Assembly (NCBI GenBank): GCA_029257755.1
Contig: JARIAP010000002.1
Location: forward strand, 1 to 25,664
Length of the DNA stretch: 25,664 nt
Direction of reading: 5' to 3'
Source: Helicobacter sp.
GTDB lineage: Bacteria > Campylobacterota > Campylobacteria > Campylobacterales > Helicobacteraceae
Shown here: positions 7,454-15,779 of the stretch, one piece after another
How the letters are laid out: the number at the start of each line of letters is the position of its first letter
Numbering within the stretch: the first letter of the stretch is position 1
Program-made: the position numbers and the translations under genes
The notes under the pieces: model-generated
The model's input: the letters and a program-made list of their open reading frames with translations, nothing else
The model's database searches: none
Told to the model about the DNA's origin: nothing

Positions 7454-7912
7454 CTATTCATTTTGCATAAACCTTTGTGCATTTAGTCTTGCTATTTTAT
7501 CACAATGTTCATTTTGCGGATGCCCATTATGTGCTTTTACCCATTTAACTTTTATTTCATGGTTTTTGCTTAAATGAATATATTCTCCCCATAGATCTGT
7601 ATGCTTAACATCTTTAAATCCTTTTGTTTGCCAATTAGGCAAATAATGCTCTATAGAATCGCATACATATTTTGAATCACTAACTACGATAACACTGCAA
7701 GGCTCTATAAGAAGCTTTAATCCCTCAATAACAGCTTTTAATTCCATTCTACCATTTGTGCTATATGCTTCTCCACCGCTAACTTGCTTATATACCAACT
7801 CACCATTTTTTGCTTTATATTCAAGTAAAGCACAAAACCCACTAGCTCCAGGGTTTCCCAAGCTAGAGCCATCTGTATATAAACACACTTCTTTTTTTAT
7901 TAAGTTTGACAT
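7454..7912 (-). CDS. rnhA: Ribonuclease HI
   Basis: RNase HI cleaves the RNA strand of RNA-DNA hybrids (R-loops, primers) in the cytoplasm. The 152-residue length is standard (E. coli 155). The full catalytic set is visible: Asp14 in YTDGS, Glu57 in NGRMELKAV, Asp79 in VSDSKYV, His128 and Asp138 in KAHNGHPQNEHCD. The basic handle region is shortened around WQTKGFKDVKHTDLW but retains the family pattern. Start ATG 7912 is preceded by AAGGAT. It lies 128 bases downstream of valS on the same strand, so it could have its own promoter or be a late gene of that operon. Nothing odd. Confidence 0.97.
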   Translation of the reverse strand: MSNLIKKEVCLYTDGSSLGNPGASGFCALLEYKAKNGELVYKQVSGGEAYSTNGRMELKAVIEGLKLLIEPCSVIVVSDSKYVCDSIEHYLPNWQTKGFKDVKHTDLWGEYIHLSKNHEIKVKWVKAHNGHPQNEHCDKIARLNAQRFMQNE

Positions 7913-8040
7913 AATTATCCTTAATTAAAAGAATAAATTTTGTAATTAATTATACCAAAAACTTATTTTAACTAACAATTAAAATAAATATAATTTAATG
8001 TTAATACTCAAATAAATAACGAATTTTATTAATTATACAA

Positions 8041-10773
8041 TTAATCCATGATTAAACTATTCTTTTCATCTATTATTCTTGATAACTTTTCTTTTAAATC
8101 TAGCAAACTTTGTTTATTTTGTTGCACTATATCTTTTGGTGCATTTTCTATAAATTTTTCATTATTTAACATAGATTCTATTTTGTTTATTTCTTTTTGT
8201 ATTTTGTCTTCTTGCTTATTTAATCTATCTAAAATTCCATTTACATCAAAATCACTTGACTTAATGTATATCTTAGTATATTCACCAATATCTGCTATAC
8301 AATCATTTGGTTTAGAATCTACAAATTTAATTTCTTTTACTTTTGCAAGTTTTATGATAAATGGAATAAACAAATCATTAAAACTACAATATTTACCACC
8401 TATTTGTAAAGATTCTAGATTCTTTCTATCTATATCTTTAACTTCAATAAACACATCACTTACAGCATCATTGCTAATACCCAAATTTACACGCATTCTA
8501 CGAATAGTGGTTATAGAATCTAGTATAATAGAAAAAGCATTTTCTATATTAATATTTCTATCTAAATCCATAGGAAAAGATTCTACCATTATAGAATCAA
8601 AATCTAAAAGACCATTTTCTATATCTCTATTTAATAGTGTTTGATATATATATTCACTTAAAAACGGCATTAATGGATGCAAAAGCTTCATAGATTCTAT
8701 AAGAATACTTGCTAATTCAAAAACACTTTGCTTACTAGCCTTTGCAAATTCAATCCCAATATCACAAAATTCATTCCATAAAAAACGATATAAAATACTT
8801 GCATATAAATCAAATCTATATGTATCAAGAGCATTTCTAGCTTCAAATATAGCTAAGTTAAGTCTAGATTTCATATAGATTCCAAGATCTGTTTCATACT
8901 CACTTAAATAATATCTCTCCATAAATGTATAATTAGAATCTAATTGTCCTGCATATAGCTTTAAAAAATTCATTGCATTTATTATTTTGTTTGTGAAATT
9001 TCTTGTTATTTCTAATTGCTTTTTTGACAATCGTATATCTCTACCCTGTATGCACAAAAACGCTAAAGTAAAACGAACAATATCTGGATTATATTCTTTG
9101 CATAATGTTAATGGATCTATTACATTACCTTTTGATTTACTCATTTTCTGCCCTTTTTCATCAAGGACTAAAGCATGTAAATAAATATCTTTAAATGCTA
9201 TTTCACTACAATTTACATCAGCACTTAAAAGCATTCTTGCTACCCAAAAGAATAATATATCAAAACCTGTTATAAGTAAAGAATTAGGATGAAATTTTTC
9301 TAAATCATTACTACTCCATAATGTTCCTTTACCAAAATCACCATTTCTAAAACCCAATGTGCTATGACTCCATAAAGCAGAGCTAAACCAAGTATCAAGC
9401 ACATCACTATCTTGTGTTACTTTGTCTTTATTGCATTTTGGACATTTTGGTGATGACTCAATACTTGCAAATTCATTTCCACACTCACAATAAAATACCG
9501 GAATTCTATGCCCCCACCATAATTGACGACTAATACACCAATCTCTTAAATCTCTCATCCATGCGTTATAGTTATTTTTCCATTGACTAGGATAAAATGT
9601 AGTTTCATTATTTGCTACGCGTCTAATAGCACCTTTTGCTATATCTGCTTTAACAAACCATTGTTTTGATATATATGGCTCTATTATATTACCACAACGA
9701 TAACACTTACCAATCTTATTTGTATAATCTTGTATATCTTCTACAAAACCCTCATCTTGTAATTTTTGAATAATTTTTTCTCTAGCATGTAATCTCTCAA
9801 TACCATTAAACTCACCGCAATGTTCATTTAAGATTCCATATTTATCAAACACAACAATACTCTCTAATTTATGTCTTATGCCAACATCATAATCATTAAT
9901 ATCATGTGCTGGTGTTACTTTTACTGCACCTGTCCCAAACTCCATATCAACTATAGAATCTGCAATAATTGGTATCTCCCTATTAATTAGTGGCAATACT
10001 AATTTCTTGCCTATTAAATGCTTATATCTATCATCATTTGGATTTACCATTAATGCTGTATCCCCAAAGTATGTTTCTGGTCTAGTTGTAGCTACAATTA
10101 TATATTTTATATCAGAATCTTTACTAGATTCATTACTTAAATAGTATCTTAAGTAGTATAATTTAGTGTTATTTTCTTCATATTCTACTTCAATATCACT
10201 TAATGCACCATCATGGGTACACCAATTTATCATACGCTCTCCACGATAAATAAAACCTTTTTCATACCATGATTTAAAGGTTTCTTTTACCGCATTCTCA
10301 AGCCCTTTATCCATTGTAAAACGAACTCTTTTAAATGCGGGTGAAAATCCCATTATACGCATTTGCTCTAGAATCGCACCACCACTCTCTTCTTTCCATT
10401 CCCATACTTTTTTAATAAAATTTTCTCTACCAATATCTTCTTTTTTTATATTTTTAGCTAAAAGTTGTTTTTCTACCACATTTTGTGTTGCAATGCCTGC
10501 ATGATCTAAACCCGGTTGCCATAATGTCTCATATCCATCCATCCTTTTATATCTAGTAATAATATCTTGTAAAGTAAAAGTTAAAGCATGTCCTATATGT
10601 AAAACACCGGTTACATTTGGTGGTGGCATCATAATGCAAAATGTCTTAGAATCTTTTGGTAATGTTGGATTTAATTTTTTGGAATGACAATCAGGCTCAA
10701 AATATCCTCTCTTTTCACATTGATTATAAACAATAGATTCCCATTTTTCATCAAATAGTTTTTTATCTCCCAT
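8041..10773 (-). CDS. valS: Valyl-tRNA synthetase
   Basis: Class I aminoacyl-tRNA synthetase charging tRNA-Val, 910 residues (usual 870-950). It has PPPNVTGVLHIGHAL with HIGH at 59-62, the editing domain with ATTRPETYFGDTA and NDYDVGIRHKL, the WCISRQLWWGHRIP core segment, Cys pairs typical of a zinc-binding insertion (CYRCGN; CPKCNK), and KMSKS at 543-547. The anticodon-binding domain and a C-terminal coiled-coil (LDRLNKQEDKIQKEINKIESM) follow. Start ATG has AAGGATAATAT ahead. It is the last gene of a tightly spaced unit, 16 bases behind the PilO-like gene, so an essential housekeeping gene is probably cotranscribed with a pilus/secretion-type platform. Five copies of TAGAWTCTA fall inside it. 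Confidence 0.98.
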   Translation of the reverse strand: MGDKKLFDEKWESIVYNQCEKRGYFEPDCHSKKLNPTLPKDSKTFCIMMPPPNVTGVLHIGHALTFTLQDIITRYKRMDGYETLWQPGLDHAGIATQNVVEKQLLAKNIKKEDIGRENFIKKVWEWKEESGGAILEQMRIMGFSPAFKRVRFTMDKGLENAVKETFKSWYEKGFIYRGERMINWCTHDGALSDIEVEYEENNTKLYYLRYYLSNESSKDSDIKYIIVATTRPETYFGDTALMVNPNDDRYKHLIGKKLVLPLINREIPIIADSIVDMEFGTGAVKVTPAHDINDYDVGIRHKLESIVVFDKYGILNEHCGEFNGIERLHAREKIIQKLQDEGFVEDIQDYTNKIGKCYRCGNIIEPYISKQWFVKADIAKGAIRRVANNETTFYPSQWKNNYNAWMRDLRDWCISRQLWWGHRIPVFYCECGNEFASIESSPKCPKCNKDKVTQDSDVLDTWFSSALWSHSTLGFRNGDFGKGTLWSSNDLEKFHPNSLLITGFDILFFWVARMLLSADVNCSEIAFKDIYLHALVLDEKGQKMSKSKGNVIDPLTLCKEYNPDIVRFTLAFLCIQGRDIRLSKKQLEITRNFTNKIINAMNFLKLYAGQLDSNYTFMERYYLSEYETDLGIYMKSRLNLAIFEARNALDTYRFDLYASILYRFLWNEFCDIGIEFAKASKQSVFELASILIESMKLLHPLMPFLSEYIYQTLLNRDIENGLLDFDSIMVESFPMDLDRNINIENAFSIILDSITTIRRMRVNLGISNDAVSDVFIEVKDIDRKNLESLQIGGKYCSFNDLFIPFIIKLAKVKEIKFVDSKPNDCIADIGEYTKIYIKSSDFDVNGILDRLNKQEDKIQKEINKIESMLNNEKFIENAPKDIVQQNKQSLLDLKEKLSRIIDEKNSLIMD

Positions 10774-10789
10774 ATATTATCCTTAAATT

Positions 10790-11338
10790 CTATCTTGCAT
10801 AAGTGCTTTGTGTTATAGCTATTTTTGTTTCAAATGAAAGATTGCCTTTTGGTGTTTTTTTTAAAGACAATGGTAATTCTAATATAGCACTTATATTTTT
10901 TGTGTGTAGTGTTGGGACAATATCAAAAACAAGCGATAAATTATTGATACTCACTTCTCCATTAATAGAATAAAATTGTTTTTTAAGTTGATCTTGTGGA
11001 ATAACTTTCTCGCCAATTTTTTTAACATTTATACGCAAAAATCCTTTTGGTAGGTTTTTCTTTATTATAGATTCATTAATATTGCCACCAAAAACCTTCA
11101 ACTTTTCATAGTTGCTATCAGAAAATGAATTTACTTGTGATTGTGCATTTAAATTAATTGCTTTAGTGTTTTCAAGAACTTCACTTGTTACCCTAGTAAA
11201 ACGCACTTGTTCTTTATAATCCTCAACATTTGGCAATATATATGTATTTATATAATATGCAACTGCAGCAATAAACAACACGCTCCATATAAAATGTCTA
11301 AATATAATATCTGGTTCTGTATCTTTAAGAAATATCAC
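10790..11338 (-). CDS. PilO-like inner-membrane protein of a type II/IV secretion-type platform
   Basis: About 182 residues from the GTG at 11338, chosen because GGGAG lies 6 bases upstream. An upstream in-frame TTG at 11398 would give 202 residues but has no comparable site. Topology: short cytoplasmic tail (FLKDTEPDIIFRHF), one membrane helix (WSVLFIAAVAYYINTYIL), a helical stretch with coiled-coil character, then a beta-rich periplasmic domain (SINGEVSINNLSLVFDIVP) like the PilO/GspM fold. It is the third gene of the PilM-, PilN-, PilO-like order. Sequence identity to known PilO is weak; the call rests on topology and order. It probably heterodimerises with the PilN-like partner. In Campylobacter the comparable genes belong to the cts transformation locus. 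Confidence 0.6.
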   Translation of the reverse strand: MIFLKDTEPDIIFRHFIWSVLFIAAVAYYINTYILPNVEDYKEQVRFTRVTSEVLENTKAINLNAQSQVNSFSDSNYEKLKVFGGNINESIIKKNLPKGFLRINVKKIGEKVIPQDQLKKQFYSINGEVSINNLSLVFDIVPTLHTKNISAILELPLSLKKTPKGNLSFETKIAITQSTYAR

Positions 11339-11409
11339 CTTAAACTCCCAACAAAAAATAATATAAAAATAAAATTTAATATTTAATACAATAAACAACT
11401 AAATTTTAA

Positions 11410-11949
11410 TCATCTAATTTCATCAATCCTTTCTATCAATCCATCATCACCAATAGTTTGACTAATTGATTCAAAGTTTAACCAACCACTTGGTAACTCA
11501 TAAAAACTAGCATTGCTCATAGAATATATCGTTCTTAATTGTGATTGTAATGAAGTTTCAAACAATTCTTTACTAATTGTTGTGCCTCGTATAAATAATA
11601 TTTGATTATCAAATTTTATTTCAGATATTTGAATACCTTGTGGTATCATATTGATTATATTTTTAATTTGTGTTCTTAATTTTTCATCTCTATTTTTAAT
11701 CTGCGAAGCAACTCCTAACTCATAATGGAGTCTTTCACCTTCTTTTTCTAACGATTGCGTTGTTTTTAATATTCTTTTTTGCTCTGCTTTCATATTTTCT
11801 TGAGATTCTTTTAAACTTTCTATTTGCAATAATAAATTTACTTTAAATACCACAAGAATCCCAAAGGCTATTATAAAATAAAATGCCCAAATCTTTGTAA
11901 CAGGCTTTAAAACATGTTTTGAAGTTGCTTTTGTAAAACTATAAGTCAT
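11410..11949 (-). CDS. PilN-like inner-membrane protein
   Basis: 179 residues: cytoplasmic N-terminus of about 20 residues, one membrane helix (WAFYFIIAFGILVVFKVNLL), a coiled coil (residues ~43-85, ESLKESQENMKAEQKRILK), and a C-terminal domain whose pattern IINMIPQGIQISEIKFDNQ followed by LFIRGTTISKELFETSLQ is typical of PilN/GspL periplasmic domains. These sit in the inner membrane, with the N-terminal tail gripping PilM and the periplasmic part pairing with PilO. Start ATG is preceded by AAGGA. It follows the PilM-like gene after 11 bases. Order, size and topology support the assignment although overall similarity appears low. Confidence 0.65.
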   Translation of the reverse strand: MTYSFTKATSKHVLKPVTKIWAFYFIIAFGILVVFKVNLLLQIESLKESQENMKAEQKRILKTTQSLEKEGERLHYELGVASQIKNRDEKLRTQIKNIINMIPQGIQISEIKFDNQILFIRGTTISKELFETSLQSQLRTIYSMSNASFYELPSGWLNFESISQTIGDDGLIERIDEIR

Positions 11950-11960
11950 ATTAATTTTCC

Positions 11961-13004
11961 TTAACCATCTAGTTCTATTTGTATAACATTTGCGAGTTCT
12001 TTAAGCAAGTCTAGTGCCACAAGTGAAAAATCTATCATAAGATTTGACTTTATATTATCAATAGCTTGCAATGAAATTCCACAACAATCAAAAAATACCA
12101 CTTCTTCTATGAAATCACTTTCATACAATGAATTATTATAAAAATCTTTTATAGCAGCATTTAAAAGATTTATAATTGTTGTAGAACGACCCAAATCTTT
12201 TAAGTTATCCATAGTAGAACTATCATCACTTTCACTAGAACCACTAATGTTTTCTCCAGTGTCACTAGGTAAACTATCAAAATCAAAATTTTCAAAATCT
12301 TCTAATTCATCTTCAAGCCCACCAAGCTCTGTATTTAAATCATCAAGTCCTTGTGCAGTGGAGCCACTATGAGTTGTTTCTGCCACTAAAGTGCTTTCTG
12401 AAAGAGATGGTGGCAATTTAGCCCCAACATGAGTTACTTGTTCTCCTGCACTCATAGGCAAAAAAGAACCATATAAAATACTCTTACGAGTTGCAATCAA
12501 TGTGCAAAGCTCATCTTTTTCCTGTAATACAAAAAGCTTTGGTCTATCTCCAACAAAACTTTTAGATTTAAAAAAAAGCAATACAAATGGAGAAAATAAA
12601 AAATCAAGCCCCTTTGCTTTTTTAAATATGTTTTGATATTTAACTATATCATCTTTTAATATAAAAGCAAATGCACTTGGTAATTTAACAAACTTATATT
12701 CTTTTTCATTAACATTAAATGCACCAAATTGACTTTTCTTTGTTCCCGGCACTAATACTTGTTCTACATTTTTGCTAATAATTGCTAAATAGCTAAAAGC
12801 ATAACGAGATTTAATTTTCTTAATATATTTAATTACCTCAACAGATAATTCACCATTTAGAATCTTAAACTCTTTGTCTATTTCTTCCACTATACTCCCA
12901 CCGCGTTTCTTTACAACCTTAACACTACAAGATGAATCGCTATAATTTACAGCAATTAATACAGTTGCAAAAAGCGGTCGAAAAAGCATACCAAGAATGC
13001 TCAC
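11961..13004 (-). CDS. PilM-like actin-fold platform protein with acidic linker
   Basis: 347 residues starting at GTG 13004 (GAGG about 10 bases upstream). The N-terminal segment IAVNYSDSSCSVKVVKKRGG aligns with the first strands and phosphate-1 loop of PilM (normally D-x-G-x-x-S/T-x-K-V-V), but the Asp is Asn here and the glycine is missing, so ATP binding may be lost. In the middle (about residues 200-265) is a long acidic, Ser/Gly/Asp-rich linker (e.g. LGGLEDELEDFENFDFDSLP) absent from standard PilM. The C-terminus (EEVVFFDCCGIS... to the end) could be the second half of the actin fold. Expected to be cytoplasmic, docked to the PilN-like tail. A weaker alternative is a GspL-type cytoplasmic domain. 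First gene of the unit ending in valS. Confidence 0.55.
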   Translation of the reverse strand: MSILGMLFRPLFATVLIAVNYSDSSCSVKVVKKRGGSIVEEIDKEFKILNGELSVEVIKYIKKIKSRYAFSYLAIISKNVEQVLVPGTKKSQFGAFNVNEKEYKFVKLPSAFAFILKDDIVKYQNIFKKAKGLDFLFSPFVLLFFKSKSFVGDRPKLFVLQEKDELCTLIATRKSILYGSFLPMSAGEQVTHVGAKLPPSLSESTLVAETTHSGSTAQGLDDLNTELGGLEDELEDFENFDFDSLPSDTGENISGSSESDDSSTMDNLKDLGRSTTIINLLNAAIKDFYNNSLYESDFIEEVVFFDCCGISLQAIDNIKSNLMIDFSLVALDLLKELANVIQIELDG

Positions 13005-13044
13005 AATAAAACCTCACCCTATTTTCGTTATAAGAATTATTGAT

Positions 13045-13053
13045 ATTATAGCA
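13045..13053 (-). promoter_or_regulatory. Extended -10 promoter of the pilM-like/valS operon
   Basis: On the minus strand the sequence reads TGCTATAAT: a perfect TATAAT with the TGn extension. It lies about 41 bases before the GTG of the PilM-like gene and faces away from comEA. The next three genes have gaps of 11-71 bases, so this is probably the operon promoter. Confidence 0.6.
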
Positions 13054-13178
13054 TAGTTTTTATTTTATATAAAATTTTAGTTAAAGCATTGCCAAAAACA
13101 AAATCATTAAATAAATAAATGATATACATAAAATAAGAGAATTTAAAACAAAAAACATTTAATTTTTATAATTTTTTA

Positions 13179-13187
13179 TGGTATAAT
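13179..13187 (+). promoter_or_regulatory. Extended -10 promoter of the comEA-like gene
   Basis: TGGTATAAT combines a perfect TATAAT (13182-13187) with the TGn extension, 62 bases before the ATG at 13250. It is divergent from the promoter at 13045-13053; both lie in the same 245-bp intergenic region. Confidence 0.6.
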
Positions 13188-13249
13188 GCAAGAAGTTTTG
13201 TATATTATATTGTTATTGATATAAGATAACATGTAAAATAGGAGTTATC

Positions 13250-13510
13250 ATGAAAAAAATATTTTGTTTATTTGCGATATTATCTAGCATATTATTTAGT
13301 GCAGTAAATATAAACACAGCAAGTCAAAAAGAGCTTATGTCTTTAAGTGGTATAGGAGAAACTAAGGCTAAAGCTATAATAGAATATAGAAATAATACTA
13401 GATTTAAAAAAATAGAAGATATTATGGAAGTAAAGGGTATAGGAAAAAATATATTTGATAAAATTAAAAAAGATATTGTTGTTACAACCCCTACTACAAA
13501 AAAACCATAA
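13250..13510 (+). CDS. comEA: ComEA-like helix-hairpin-helix DNA-binding protein (periplasmic)
   Basis: 86 residues with a Sec signal peptide ([18 protein letters not shown], cleavage near 18) followed by [19 protein letters not shown], the standard opening of the ComEA helix-hairpin-helix domain. Two hairpins are visible: [13 protein letters not shown] and [12 protein letters not shown]. The short Thr/Pro/Lys tail is disordered. ComEA proteins of this short Gram-negative type bind incoming double-stranded DNA in the periplasm during natural transformation and pull it in by a ratchet mechanism. AGGAG precedes the ATG. It is divergent from the PilM/N/O-like operon, which fits a shared DNA-uptake role. 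H. pylori uses ComH for this step, so a ComEA here suggests a Campylobacter-like system; that part is inference. Confidence 0.88.
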   Translation: MKKIFCLFAILSSILFSAVNINTASQKELMSLSGIGETKAKAIIEYRNNTRFKKIEDIMEVKGIGKNIFDKIKKDIVVTTPTTKKP

Positions 13511-13765
13511 AACATTTTGCATAAACTATAAAGATGCATACTAAAATAAAACAATTTTATATTCTTTATCACTAGTTTAGAATCTAAAATTTTTGTTGTA
13601 GTTTTTATATATCTCAATATCAAAGACAAATACCCATGACTACATGCCAAAAGAATATATTTATTGTTAAATTCTCATTATGTAATATTTATGCTAACAT
13701 AAAGCTTAATATCCCTAATATTTTTGCTTTTGTAATTGTTGAGATATAACACAAAAGGAGAATCT

Positions 13766-14450
13766 ATGTAGTGTTTAAAAGAAAAGGGTAAAGCAACATG
13801 GAATCAAAATGCAACATTTTTTATATAATGTAATAAGGGATTTCTTCAAATGTATTCCATAGAGAAATAGTATATCTTAAAGCTACAAACCTTTAAATTT
13901 AAATTATGTGGATTATATTTTGGATGTTGCTTGTGGCAATTAACTCTGCATATTTAAGTAAAAAATAACATTTGTGTTGTTGTATTTGATTATAATGAAA
14001 AAATGATTGCATTAGCAAATAAAATGCAAACACAATATACCAAATAAAATTGAATTTTATATTGCAGATGCAACAAAACAAGGAATATTATTATCATTAA
14101 AGCAAAGTTTGTCATTTACAAAGGCTGTTGCTAATAAGAAATTATTGATATTACTAATATTAAACCCCTCGTTATAGCACTTTATGAGATATTAGCTGAT
14201 ATAGTATTTTTGTATTTACTACACAATATCTATGTTTTATTGTGCTTACTAAAAAATATATAATCTCTCATGGTTTTATGATATTACTATTGATGGGTAA
14301 CCAAAAAAGCAATGCTATTATATCTCTATACAAGATATTTTTAACTTTTGTTTTCAAGCAGGTTTTGTTATTGGTGGATTTTATTAAGAATTCTTACAAA
14401 CAAATCGAGAAATCATTATGGTTATGATTGTAAGAGTAAGAAAAATGTAA
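13766..14450 (+). pseudogene. Decayed class I SAM-dependent methyltransferase
   Basis: A ~228-codon methyltransferase gene broken by many stops and frameshifts. AAGGAG precedes an ATG (13766) that is immediately followed by TAG. Pieces in changing frames line up in family order: KATWNQNATFF, then VDYILDVACGN (motif I, the SAM-binding loop), VVVFDYNEKMIALANKMQ (motif II acidic region), KIEFYIADATKQGILLSL, EIIDITNIKPLVIALYEILA, FVFTTQYLCFIVLTKKY, ISIQDIFNFCFQAGFVIGGF, and finally NREIIMVMIVRVRKM with TAA at 14448-14450. At least six frame changes plus internal TAG/TAA codons are needed, so it is long dead. Intact relatives are UbiE/BioC-like methyltransferases of unknown substrate. It lies downstream of comEA on the same strand. 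Confidence 0.85.
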
Positions 14451-14844
14451 AATTGCTTTACATAATTATGCTAAAGTATTATTAGGGGGGAAACAAATAT
14501 AATATAAGCATAAGTTTATTAAATTTATATTGTAAAATACCATAAAATAAATATAACCTTAGTTTATCAAATAGAGTTACAATAAAATATTTTAATATAT
14601 TTACATTAATACATTCTTATATGTAAAAGTTTTAATAATAAAATATACATTTGATTACTAGCAAATTTATACAATAAATAATATTTTATATTTAACAAAT
14701 CAATAAATATTATTATAAAATTTATTACATTTGAAATATAATATTAAATATAAAACATATTTTTATTTAAAGCGTATCTATTCAATAAACATAATAAATA
14801 TCTAGATTTCCTACTACTTATTATGCTTTAAGTTAGTGTAATAT
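14451..14844. other. Intergenic region between methyltransferase remnant and flgG-like gene
   Basis: A 394-bp, extremely A+T-rich stretch. It holds a lone G6 run (14485-14490) close behind the dead methyltransferase. No open frame, RNA gene or clear terminator was found. The two flanking genes converge here. Confidence 0.5.
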
Positions 14845-15702
14845 TTATGCTCTTGCTGCCAATTTACTTATTGCTTCAGAGTTTAATTCATCCATATGTG
14901 TTTTCATCACTCTAGAATACATATCAACTAAACGATTTGTTTCAATCATACTTGTCATCTCTAAAATCGCATTTACATTGCTTTTTTCTAAAAAACCTTG
15001 TTCAACAGAACCGCTATTATATACTAAATTCGCACCAGCTAAACCATCTGAATCTGTATTATCTTGCTCTTTTCTTTCTTCAATATAAAGACTGCTACCA
15101 ATTTTTTTAAGAAATTTTGGATTATCAAAAGTTACAACAGCAAGACTACCTCCTGCTATATTATCCGCAATACCCTCATTTCCCAATTCTTTAAAATTAA
15201 TATTGCCATTTTTATCTACTGAAATCTGCATATTAGAATTCATTAAAATTCCACCACCATTATCAATTCCATCTCTAGACAATACATGAAAACCCTCTTG
15301 CGTTACCAAATAACCATCATCACTTATGCTAAAACCACCATTTCTAGTGTATGCAATACCATTTGGAGTTTGAACTGCAAAAAAAGTATTCGGTGCTTTT
15401 AATGCAAAATCAAGAGTATTTTCTGTATGTTCCATAGAGCCAACAGAAAAATCTGTATATTCTTCTGCTATAGTTGGCACTCTTGTCATAGTTCTGTTAA
15501 TAAACTTTGCCGCTGCTTTTGTATCATCTGGTATAGGGAGAGTATCTTGATGTCCTTGTGTCATACGCAAAAAATCCCCAATAACAACATCATCTCTTTT
15601 AAAACCATTTGTATTAAGATTTGCAAGATTGTTTGATATAATATCTAAGCGGTTAAATTGTGTAACCATGCCACCGGTAGCACCATAATATCCTGTTTGC
15701 AT
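14845..15702 (-). CDS. flgG: Flagellar basal-body rod protein, FlgG family (FlgG1/FlgG2-type)
   Basis: 285 residues. The N-terminus MQTGYYGATGGMVTQFNRLD plus SNNLANLNTNGFKRD is the hallmark of the rod/hook helical domain; the C-terminus contains SNVNAILEMTSMIETNRLVD, the conserved partner helix. The central D2 part has TPNGIAYTRNGGFSISDDGY. Campylobacterota encode two such proteins; this one resembles H. pylori HP1092 and C. jejuni Cj0697 (called FlgG1/FlgG2 or FlgF), the proximal-to-distal rod component exported by the flagellar type III system. The second copy is not in the window. ATG with AAGGAT upstream. A strong sigma-54 promoter lies 55-72 bases before the ATG, fitting middle-class flagellar control by FlgS/FlgR/RpoN. 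Confidence 0.93.
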   Translation of the reverse strand: MQTGYYGATGGMVTQFNRLDIISNNLANLNTNGFKRDDVVIGDFLRMTQGHQDTLPIPDDTKAAAKFINRTMTRVPTIAEEYTDFSVGSMEHTENTLDFALKAPNTFFAVQTPNGIAYTRNGGFSISDDGYLVTQEGFHVLSRDGIDNGGGILMNSNMQISVDKNGNINFKELGNEGIADNIAGGSLAVVTFDNPKFLKKIGSSLYIEERKEQDNTDSDGLAGANLVYNSGSVEQGFLEKSNVNAILEMTSMIETNRLVDMYSRVMKTHMDELNSEAISKLAARA

Positions 15703-15756
15703 ATTCTATCCTTAGAGTTAGTTTATAAGCTAATTATTTAGCAATCACATAGCAAT

Positions 15757-15774
15757 AAGCAAAAATCTTTCCAA
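15757..15774 (-). promoter_or_regulatory. Sigma-54 (RpoN) promoter of the flgG-like gene
   Basis: Minus-strand sequence TTGGAAAGATTTTTGCTT: GG and GC doublets exactly 10 bases apart, with TTGG at -24 and TTGC at -12 as in the Helicobacter consensus. The predicted start of transcription would be about 45 bases before the ATG at 15702. It also falls just outside the end of the upstream lipoprotein gene (15780). Confidence 0.75.
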
Positions 15775-15779
15775 ATTGT

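Noticed and set aside
8048..8644. 198-codon ORF antisense to the 3' part of valS
   Set aside because: Mirror frame of valS; Ser/Ile/Phe-rich product typical of antisense translation in AT-rich DNA.
10790..11398. FliW next to valS, as in H. pylori
   Set aside because: The protein here has a membrane helix and periplasmic domain and is longer than FliW; it does not look like that family.
13324..13650. 108-codon ORF antisense to comEA
   Set aside because: Overlaps the well-supported comEA-like gene and has no start signal or family resemblance.
14242..14427. 61-codon ORF on the + strand
   Set aside because: It is one frame of the decayed methyltransferase (13766-14450), not a separate gene.
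14485..14490. G6 run as a possible phase-variable promoter spacer
   Set aside because: It lies between convergent ends (a dead gene and the 3' end of flgG), so it controls no start; six G is also short.
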